A stretch of 64,000 nt of DNA from Agrypnia vestita (Eukaryota; Arthropoda; Insecta; Trichoptera; Phryganeidae). The stretch's first letter is position 1; the number at the start of each line of letters is the position of its first letter. Made by a program: the position numbers and the translations under genes. Positions 34,101 through 46,100 of the stretch are shown piece after piece. The notes under the pieces were generated by a model that saw nothing but the letters and a program-made list of their open reading frames with translations, had not been told where the DNA came from and did not search any database. The DNA is taken from NCBI GenBank assembly GCA_016648135.1, contig JADDOH010008107.1:1-64000 (forward strand), read 5' to 3'.

Positions 34101-37100
34101 AACGCACCTAGCACAGTGTGGGCGTGCCAATCATATTACAGTTAACACATGATGACAGCAATTAACAGCTTAATGAAAACAGTATTGATGTGAAAAGAAT
34201 ATTGATGTGACACACATGTATTCCATGTTCGCATCTCTATTAAAAAAAAACTATGGTATATAATTTTTCTTAAAAATAAAATTAGCCAATCTAAGGGTAA
34301 ATAATTAACTATATATCTTCATTAAGTTATGCTCTAATTTAATTAGATTATTAGAAACAAAGACCTTTGTGCATTATTTCTAAAAAAATTATAAAAGAAG
34401 ATATTATAATTAAAAAGATAAAGAATAATTTTGGGTGTGTAATATGTACATACATATCAATGAAACAATCATAATGGAATCAATTTAAATAATGTTACCT
34501 CACTGGGGTGATGGTTATATTGATTGAAGGAATCGATCCATGGATTGAGTCGAGGTTTGACAGCACTTGACCTTAACAATTGCAGACCATATTCAGTCAC
34601 ACTCTTTAGATTCACAGTTACACCTGATAAACCTGAAATATTACAACAATATTATACATATTAGTAATGAGACATTTTTTTATGGAGCTTATACAATGGC
34701 AAACATTAGGATTGTTACTAAGGTAATAATAATTTTAAAATGATTATCATTTGAAAGAACACTACCTAAGGGGTTACACCAACCCAGAAAAATAATATTT
34801 ATTTCTAAATGTTATAAATTTATTACCCTCTTATAATCTTTTTTAGAAATCAATAAATAAAAATATAATTCATCGATAAAAGTTTGATGTATTTTATTTC
34901 CACAATCAAACCCAGCTCTGGACTTATTAGTTTTCTCCTCATGGCTGGGAATAAAATTATTCAACCTCTCCCAGGGGAGATCGGCAAGATTCTACCTCTA
35001 TCCCCGAAGCCATGAATCAAGAACAACCGGACAAGAAATGGAAAAAATAGAGAATGATCAACATTTTTTTTAAATAAAATACATTTATACCTGAAAGACA
35101 ACTTTCTAATTTTCCTCTCTCGCTCTCAGTCATAGAAGCATGTTGTTGGATGATTTCACTCAGCATAGATTGACAAAGAGTTTCTATATACTCAACGCTG
35201 ATGTCACTGTTATTCAAATGTGCCTGTAAAGAAGAGAATTACAGAGAATATAACACATACACCCCTGATTACAGATTTTAAACGCATTAAATCATAAATT
35301 GAAACAACAAAGCATGTTGGAGCAGTATATTAGTATGGGTGGGAGAGCAAATGAAGCATTGTTTAGGCTGCATAATGTTATGCATATTCAATAAAGTGGA
35401 TTAGTGCAACAATCACCCTTTTGGCCTATGGCACAATGATTTTGGTTAAAGTTTGACAACAAATGTAGGGACTCCCTATATTTGCAATGCAAAACAATAT
35501 GGAATAAATTTCACATTTTATTATAATTTATGATGGCAATGCCAGTAAAAATATATTCGCATACATAATGATTAGTAAAAATGATACATGGATAACCTCT
35601 AAGCAAGTGAGTTTCTATCAATGAAAATGTGCATGGAGGAGCGAGTTTTGCTATTTTAATTTATTGAGGTTCAAAAGCAAATACATATTTCGCTATCGAA
35701 CTGTTAAAATTGAGATAAATCACAGAGTATAAAATTGTAGAGAGTTGAAGTAAACCGTTTCAATCGGCGACTTGAATTGAGTTTCTATAGCAAAGTTACC
35801 ATCCTTAATGGAGTAAAGTATTTATTCTTGCATAATTGAATCCCTTAGTAAAGAAAACATATTTTTTACAAATGACGTTAGTTTTTTTTTAAATTTAGCT
35901 CCAAACTGAGTCTCTTCAAGGAAAAATGTATTTTTGTAATAAAGAACAACTTATTTACTAAAACATTAATTATATTTATAAAGAGTATTTAGTTTGAACT
36001 TTTTGAACTGTGACCCAATATCAATAGAGGTATGCAATACCAAAGATTGCATTTTTTTTCAATATTTCTGACTTATTTTTTGCAAAAAGTTGCAAAAGTG
36101 AACTATCATTATAGTAAATTATAAAGATTACAAAAAATTTAAACGCTTCAATACAACTCAAATAAAATGATGAAGACCTTGTAAAAAAATTCTACGTTCA
36201 ATTTTTGCAAGGTTTTTATAATTTTATTAAAACTTGTATTAAAACAAACAAATTTTTCATAATCGTTATAAGTTACTGTAATGATATAGTTACTGTACTA
36301 CCTACGAGACAACCTGTATAAAGCAAGAAGAAAGATATTTTTTTCCTCATTACAAAATTTATTTAAATATTTTTTCAAATACATAATCATGAAGAAATAT
36401 GAAGTATTTTAAGATGAATTACCAAGAACATAGCTTTCTGCGCTTCTGTGTCAGAGGGTTGTAGTCTCCCCTGCTGTATGGTGGTGTGTATGGCAGAGTA
36501 GGCCTGGGCCAGGTCCAGGTATCCGCACGGATAGCCCTGGCGAAGCGCTCTACGGAGAGCCCCACACACTGAACCTTCAAGGACACCACTAGACATGTTG
36601 ACAACAGCGCATACACCGTCCAAACTGCCTGTGGATGAAGCTCGCCTGAAATAACAAAAATAGTAATTTATCTATAAATAATAATATCATCTCCATTATT
36701 TATTTCATTAAGAAATAACTTAAACAAGAGCCATACAATTGTTTGCTTAATAAAAATTGGTAGGACAAAAACATTGGTAGGACAAAAACAACTATGAGGA
36801 GTTCAATATAAATATGTACATAGTGAAGACATGACAATTGATTGATAGCAAAATCAGAGCGGTACGATAAATATAACACTGCACAGTTACAGTGACCCAA
36901 AAACCAATATTTTGCAATCATATTTCCATTTAAGAAAGACCATCGAATTCGTATGTGTAAGCCGTGCGTACGAGGTACATTGTTTCGTTGTATTGTTTAT
37001 ACCCATAAACGCTAACACAACGAAACAATGTGCGCCGTACGCATGGTTTACACATACTAATTTGATTGTCTTTCTTAAATGGAAAGAGGTTTTTCTTTAT

Positions 37101-40100
37101 AGTCTTTCAGAACTAGTTCTTCACTGTCCTAAGATGCAATTGTCAGATAACATAAGGCAAGTTGTCTGTTGTAAAGTAATTTAAAGGAAAAAAATTAAAG
37201 TGCAATCACTATCAAATCTTTCCATAGATAAGGAAGTATTAGATACAAAACTGGGCTATTCTGTATATTTAATATGTGGCATATCAAAAATTAATGACTG
37301 TGATAAATAAGTATGTACTTGGAATTATTATTTTATATAGTACTATATATATAGTACTATTATATATAGTACTATTTTCAGTTAATAATTTAGTAATGAA
37401 ATTTAGATTTACCACAGTCAAATAGCGGGTTAAGACAAGTAAAGACAAAAGGGTAAGAACCAAAGATAAGATATTGCACTTACATGAAATATACTAATCA
37501 TTTCAGAAATATAGTAAAAATATTTTCATTTCAGAGATAGTAAGTGAGAAAGAAGAACATTAATATTTTAAAAAAATACAATATTGTAAACAATAACTTT
37601 ATAGAATACCTGATACATTTCCTTATAATGAAGAAAACGTCATCAATCAAACTAGTAGTCAACTGTCCCTCTTCTAAAGCATCTATCTGAATAGCTTTTT
37701 GAACACTCTCTTCCATAAAATACCTAAAACATAGAAGATAAACATCAACTAATACAAATTATCATATAAAAAAACTAATTCAAATAACAGTGAAGATAAT
37801 AATTATATGTAAACAAGTCTCAAAAGCGCTTTACAAAAGACTTACATATAAACTAAAAACGGTATTCGAAAATCATAAACACATTCCTAACCTCCAAACA
37901 TAATCTATTCCAAGCCATCAGATTTGCATACTCAAGTCTTTTTCGTCAATGTTATGCAAATCTTATGTCAACTCAAACAATTTATTTTTAGCATCTATTT
38001 TATATTGTGACCATAATGTGAACCTTAATTATGTTCATTGTGTAAACGGAGTAAGAACCAAAAACATATGACAGTATTATCTTATTTAGTATCCAATTTT
38101 CTTGTTTTTCAATCAAGTTCGTTTTCCATTTTCAATATTCCATTTAATTCCATTTTTCTTGGGTACTAGGTATAACAAAGATACGGCTGTATTATAAAAA
38201 TATCAATATTGCTTTTTCTGTGTCTTGATAGTTATTGCATAACATTGTAATGCTGTCAATGTTTTAAGTTTGATAGGTTTGAAATTAATGAATTCAATCA
38301 ATCAGAAAGCTCTAAAACGTAAACAAAGGTTAAGTTATTCACAAATTGTGAATAACTAAGTGTTTCGTACAGGAACAAAGACTATTTTTCTTGAGGTGTG
38401 GATCGACGATAACTGCAGGATTGTCGAGTAAAAGAAGTGATGATGGTCTGGAGGTAGAAACAGAAATGATTACGCTGTTTTCTACTTTCACATTTATTTC
38501 TTATCAGAATACCTTGTGGCCTGGCTTGAGTGAGTATTTACACGGTGCGGGTACAATTTTACCCCGTCCACATATTCATATCTTAAACAATAATAACCCA
38601 ATGGCGACTTAGGTACCGTGCCAAAGTAGCCTCTTTACAAAGGTTAAATACAAATATGCGGGAAAGCCTTTTTCAGGGCTGGTTAATAATTTCCGTTAGT
38701 AACAACTAAGCTTTCTAATTGATTGAATTTAATAATTTCAAACTTAAAACGTCAACACTGACGACATTACAATGTTATACAATAACTGTTAAGATACAGA
38801 AATAGTAATATTTCTATTTTCTAAATACAACCGAGTCTCTTGAAAAAGATGGCATGTGGAGAAAAATTTCAGTATAAAATATCAACCTAAATGTGATGTT
38901 GAATGCAGATTATACCCTCTTTACTTGTACGCATAAAAGCAATATTTTTATGAATAGTTAATATCAACTTCAAATAATAGATGGTCAATATACATTCCAA
39001 TAGTAAAATTAATATACATTTAAGAAATGTAATTCGTTAAATCCATTTAATGTAAAGAAATGCTACTTATTATTACTGCTATTTTTTCTTACTGGCAATA
39101 TCATAATGCAGTAAAACCTCGTTAATTCGAAATTCAAGGGACCCGAAAAATAAATTTCGAATTATAGGGGCCCCCGTTAATTCGAAATGTTAGGTACAAA
39201 AAAAATCGCGGTGCGACCGTGAGATTTGCCAAAAATATAAAACTCTCGAAAAACCCGTTAATTTTGTTAAATTTATGCTTATATTTAAAGAAATCACTTT
39301 GAAAACGCAATATTTATTATGTTAATGCAAAGATCGCGACATTTTGAGATATTTGGTGTTTTCACTGGCGAAAAAATCTTTTTTCCATTTCCGTCACGTC
39401 TGGATGGTGACCATATTCAAAAATGTTTTGTTATACATGAATTTATGGAACGCTTCTTCAATTTTCACACGAGTTCAATTTTTGATTCCGCCTTTTTCCG
39501 GCTCAAACCAACAATAAATACGTGAAACAATGAGATAAGTCATTAATAACATCTTACAAAGAAAATTAAAAATTTTAATAACACAAACACAGTTATTAGG
39601 GAAAAAATCGAACTAAAGACAAATTTAAAAACATGAAAAACAATTTAAAACGCGTTTAGGTATGAGAATTAGCGCAAACGCCGCCCGCCGCAAACTAAAC
39701 TATCCGCGCATATCAAGGCAGCCAACTGAAGAAAGCATACACAGGATTCCACAATTTTAGGGATCGCGTCACAATATGTGTAGAAAAGGGGCATTCTATA
39801 AGGTACCGAGAATTGATTGCGAAATACGCCAAGAATCGTAAAATTCACGAAAAAGCCATTAATTTTGTGAAAAACGTCGGTTTTTCATATTTCAAGAAAT
39901 CATTTCGAAAACGCAATGTTTATTACGCTAAAACAAAGATCGCGACATTTCAAAGTACCCGATATTAACATATTTGTTGTCCTCACTTGTGAAAAAAATC
40001 GAAATATTTTTTCAATTTCGTCCAATTTCAAAAAAAAATCGAATTACGCGAACTAAAGTGTATAGATTTATGGCGCAAGGGGCTAAAAAATATTTCGAAT

Positions 40101-43100
40101 TACGAATTACCGGGGTTTTCAAATTACCGTGGTTAATTTACTATGAAATTCACATTTTGGGACTTGCAAGTTTTAAAAATTTCGAATTATCGGGGTAAGA
40201 ATTAACGGGGTTTTACTGTGATTGATAGATATAAATATTACCCTTCCAAAAGGAGATAGTGGCCTAACAGGTCTTGGCCAGTTCTGCTCAGTGCTGATTT
40301 GGTTATCAATGTTGACAGTTCATTCTGCAGTGAAGCTTTCTTTTCAGCATCACTTACACCTACCTCAATATCGCTCTGAAAAATAATAATTTCTATAAAA
40401 TAAATTACTGTGGTACATTTCACATTTTAAATATTAGCAAATTTTTAAAATATTAACATATTCAGTTCCATGTGTTCTGATAAAAATACATATTCCAAAT
40501 GGAAAAATATTTACTGTCTAACATAATTATTAGCATGTAAATATATGTCACTTCAATACACTGCCTATTTAAACTCAGACCACTTAATTACTAGGTAATT
40601 ATCTTACCACTAGTCTGATAAAAAAATAAGTAATAAATATGAGGAAAAATATTTCTAAAATTGGAATCTTCAAAAATCATAACTTATATGCAAATATCTT
40701 TCAACATTACACTAAACAAAAACAAACATAATTAAGTTATCTTATTTGTACAGATAAGGGCCAGTTGTTTCAAGTTGGATTAAAGTAAGCTTTCGTTTAA
40801 AGCATAGATATTTATGAAAACGGATCGTCTGATTGGTGGAGAACGCAAAAATCTATGCTTTAAAGGAACGCTTACTTTGATCCAACTTGAAACAACCGGG
40901 CCTTGGACATCCAGACAAGATCCATCCAGAACAGATCTAAACAAAAACAGGACATACAGTAGAACCTCGTTAATTCTAAATTCAAGGGGCCCAAAAGAAA
41001 CATTATAATAATTTGAAATTCATGATACAAAAAAAAACGCAATGTGATTTCGAAATTTGCCAAAAATCGTAAAACTCGCGAAAAAAGTCATTAATTTTAT
41101 GAAAAATGTCTGCATTTTTGCGTATTTCAAGAAATCATTTCGAAAACACAATATTTATTATGCTAATACAAAGATTGCAACATTTATAGTAATAAAGTAT
41201 CCGATATTGGCATACTTCTTGTTCTCACTTGCGAAAAAATCGAAATAATTTTTCAATTTTATCAAATTTCAAAAAAAATTCGAATTATGTGACCTAAAAT
41301 GTATTGATTTATGGCGAAAAGGGTTAAATTATCTGGGTTAATCTACTATGAAATTAACATTTTGGGACCTGTGGGTTTTAAAAATTTTGAATTATGGCGA
41401 ATTTCGAATTAATGGGGTTTTACTGTATTTATAAAATTATATTTCCAAGTGGAAAACTATTTATATTCTTATTAAAATGTAAATATATGTCACTTCAATA
41501 CGCTCTACCGGTTTTATCAACTTTGATAATATTAATCTTTAATGTAAACCATTGATTTTTGTGATTTCCACCAATCAAACAATCCAATTTTGTAAAAATC
41601 TTTTTTTTATGGCTATATGTAACTAACCCTTATAACTAAGTAGCTATAATATAATCCACGGTGATACAGCCGGCCCTTAGTCATTTACCATTTGTCTGAT
41701 AAAAAAGTCAAGTCATAAAATACGCGGAAAATTATTTCTATAATTGGAATCTTCAACATTCATAACTATTAACATATAACATTATATGAGCTGCTATATT
41801 TCCTCATCAGACATTTCCCAAAAAAATATATATATATTAAGAACCAACACAACAAAACTATAGAGGCACTGAAATTGAGAACTGTCACTCAAATTCATTT
41901 AGTACATACTGAATTTGATAATAACTGCATATAATATTATACTTTGATGATCATCTAAAAAACTTATGAATATTTCTACAATATTCCAGTAGTTCAGAAG
42001 ACAATATGTCTGATAGTATGTGTGTACAGCATGTACACACGTAATTTTTAATCAAACCATAACATTAAACATATCAGAATTCACATCTATTTTCGTATCT
42101 CAATGTTCCTCTCTATCTCTAGCACTAGTTATATAATATCATACGAGGGGTAAAAAAGAAAAAGCAGCAATATCAAAAAAATGTAAAAAAATGTTTTCAA
42201 TGCAGTCACCGAGAATTAGTAATTTAGAATGTACTGAATTCAAGATTTTATAGGTATTATATATAGCTCTATTCTATCCCTTCGAAAGTCGTGTTTCCAA
42301 ATTATTATTAATAGCAAAGGCAGCAATATTCACTTCAACCAATTAACTCCCAAGGATGTGTCACGTGACATGACAAAATGGCCGCTTCATACTAAAGTGA
42401 GTGTTGATGTTAATTTTAGACTGAAACATCGTAGCAAAGACAGCAATATCCAATTATGTAAATAGCAAAAGCAGCAATGTCCACTATTTGGTAGCAAGCA
42501 CAGCAATATCCATAGTTAAAATTTAAACATTTATTTGTACTACACATAAATATAAAAGGAAAACTGAGGTGGCAATTGTTTTTAAAAACTTATTTCAAAG
42601 GGACGTAGGTTTCATAGATTCCCGAGAAATTTCCTTGAGTGGTGACAGGTTTCATTGTATTTATCTCAGTGGGATATTGCTGCCTTTGCTTTTATACCCC
42701 TCACATAGTAAATAAAATAAAAATATAAAATAAAAATCATGGATTTTGTGTTTGAATACTTACAGTGACTCTTCGTTTTAAGAATTTAAAAAATAATTCT
42801 ATTCTGGAATGCATTACAGAAACTTCACCAATCAATACATCTAAAGCCTTTGGATCAAGTCTCTCCTTTGTTGAACTTGATGAACCAGATCCACCAGTTT
42901 TATTATAATCGTTAATTTGATATGTCATTTTATTCAACTGCCTGTGTTTTGTGAATTCCACCATAATTCTACTTGCTTGCCTGTCACATTCCTTCTGTAA
43001 GACAGAGATGGCTGGCAGAAGTCTACCCGGTCCGTAGTATGTCTCAATGAGTGGCGTTTGTACTTCAACAGTTCTGGCGATAGATTCAAACAGTGAAGTT

Positions 43101-46100
43101 AATGTATCAGCAAAAATAACACTAGCTCTTTTGTCAGTAGAATTTGTATCTAACGCATTGTGCAATGACTTTTGTGACGTTTCTTGAATCTGAAAAGAAA
43201 AAAAAAAATGTTAACAAATTGCAATAAAATTTGGCTTGTATAATTATTGTAAAATTTGATTTGCATGACCAACCTTTGAACAAAGATAGACGGCAAATCT
43301 CTGTAGACCTTCATCATGCATTCCCAAAAGAGGAAATATCTTGAAAAATCTCTCAACTGAAGCCAAGTCCTCTTTTTTGACAGCTTCATTGAACCTGAGT
43401 TAAATTGAAATGCTTGGTCAAAAAAAATAAGTATCATAAATGTAAGTATCAGGATGAACGTTTGTCTGAGCGCATGAAAGAAACAGGAGATAGAGTGAGA
43501 AAAAGTGATAAAAAGGACGCAATGTGCAGGCGCACAGTTTTTATTATGAAGCACAGACTCGGAGAGCTAATTCAGAACCGCTGTTTATACAATATACTGA
43601 CGTAATTTGTGCGGAACAATAAAACTAAGAACATTCGGGAAGGAGAACAGATCCTTCTGAGCAAAAGGAAGGATATCACAATAAATAAATTTTATATATA
43701 TGAAAAATTACACCTTACAAACGACACAGTATATTAATTAGTATACCAACATCGCAACTCTCAAATTTATTTAGAGACAAAGGAGAGTTAAGAGAGGTGA
43801 AGAGTGAGTTTATAGTGATAGAATGTTAATGCTATTATGCTAATCACCTAAAAAAAGCTGTGCTAACCTGTTTGTAACAGCAGTTCGAAGTTTATCTGCT
43901 GCATTGTGAAGTGTCAGACATGACTGATTGACTGCGCTGCTGCTGACCGACTTGTGCTCATTTTTGGGTCCTTCGCTGTCAGAAGTATCTGACACATCGG
44001 CGGCTGTTTGTCTCAATATGAGTGGGTCCATGGAAAGGAAACGATGAACATGTGCAGCACCTTAAAATAGAAAATTCTATCTCAAAATACATAAAAAATA
44101 CATAAAAATTGTCAAGCTGACAGTCTTATGAACACAAGAATGAATATTTCTTATAACTTATTCTCACAAGTGAGTGCTGTATATCTGGACTAATGATTGT
44201 GGATATAAAACACATTTAATTAATTAAGAAATATTTTGAGCTTAAAAGTTGAATTTCACCAAAACTGACTGACAAAAGGGAATCCTATTTGTGTGTGCCT
44301 TTTTTCCTAATTCACAATATAATTATGAATTTTAAAGAATATAAAATAACAAACACAATTTATTTCTTAAATACCATAAAAAATTTAATAGAAGCTATTA
44401 TTTTACAAAAAATTGTATTTAATAAAGATAAAAATATAAAGTTAAATAAAAATTCAACCTTATAAAAAAAAAATATGTATATATATTATTTGGCAGTCTG
44501 TGCATGGCATTGCTTAGAATTTAAGGAATTGATTAGAGGATGGAGAGTGGGGTGAATAGGAAAGGGTGAGATGTCCGGGGGGTGGAAATAGTATATTCCT
44601 GATCCTCAGGGTCCTAGAATGCAATTGAGTACAATTTGAAAAGGATGGCATTCACTGATAATAATAATTTTATTTTTTGCTAACAATTTAGTTTACATCA
44701 TTTGACAGTGTATGCAGAAATTAACCTTGCAGCATTGCTGATAAGGATTTTGGGAGCAAAATAAAACACTACCTTAACATATGCATTTATATCCGGGGGA
44801 GAGGGGTGGAGTGATTAAGGGGAGGGTGTATATTTTGCACAGAGTCCTAAAGAATATCCATGCAATATTTTGTTTAGATTTATCAAAGAGAAAAGATAGG
44901 CAAAAGTAAATTCGATTATTATTTATTTTTTAAATGAATATAGATGCGTACACAAAATTACATGTCACATTAATATTCCTACTATTTTCAAACTAAGCTA
45001 AATGCCGGTGCTATGAAAAGTAGGAATGTCTTGCTGGTCTGCAATGAGGCTTGAATGCTAGATCTCTAAACAATCTCTTGAGTTTTAAGGCCAACAAGCT
45101 ACTCTATATAACCTATAAATGTAGTATATATAAATAAATGTATAAGATTGTGTTGTTTTTATTTGATTGATCTTGTTATTAGTATTTTTATTTGTCTAAC
45201 TTTGTAAAAATGTATAAGATTTTTATTATAATTTCAATGCAGTAATTAAATCTTAGAGCAATTCAAAGAATCATGTGGGGTAATTAGAAAAATTTATTTC
45301 AGAAGCTCCCAAAATAGTTACCGATCTCTACCTTTTTCATAGTCTTCATTTTTTAACGCTGTCTGCACTCCCTCGCTGCAAAGTTGTAAATCAATAAGAT
45401 CGTGAACTCGCTGTTGACATTCCGAAACTCGACTCTGCAAAACATTTGAATGTGTAATACATATTTAAAATTACATTACATTTACGAACAAGTGGATACT
45501 AGATAAGGTACAACATCGTGTTTTAAATATGCAAGGCAGTCACTTTGGTATTATTATTGTAAACATATATGTGAAAAAATAAAAAACGTATACATTTTAG
45601 TTATCGTGTCAAACAGTGTGTTAATTTAAAAAAAAAAAAAAAATTACTACACACATAAAAATAAAATGTTACCATGAAATTATATTATTGATGGATTTGG
45701 CGTTCAATTGTAGAATTTATTTATGATGACCATGATATGGACAGAATACATAAACTATGTTACCTCTAATATCATTGAACGATTTGGCAATTACTTTGTG
45801 GTGCAACATTTGTATTTAAAATATAATTTTTGTTTAAACTTTGTACTACAGAAACAATATTTGATTTATTTACTACTACAGTACAACCTTGTTAATTCGA
45901 AATTCAAGGAACCCAAAAAAACATTTTTAACATTGTTAATTTGATATTCAAGGTACAAAAAAAAACAAAAATGCGATTTCGAAATTTGCCAAAAATCGTA
46001 AAAGTCATGAAAAAAGCCATTAATTTTTTGAAACATATCTGTATTTTTACATACTCCATGAAATCATTTCGAAAAAGCAATATTTATTATGCTCATACTA

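Noticed and set aside
43150..43554. 134-codon minus ORF crossing COG4 exons 5 and 6
   Set aside because: It is a different frame running through exon and intron. The COG4 frame is the one with conserved sequence.
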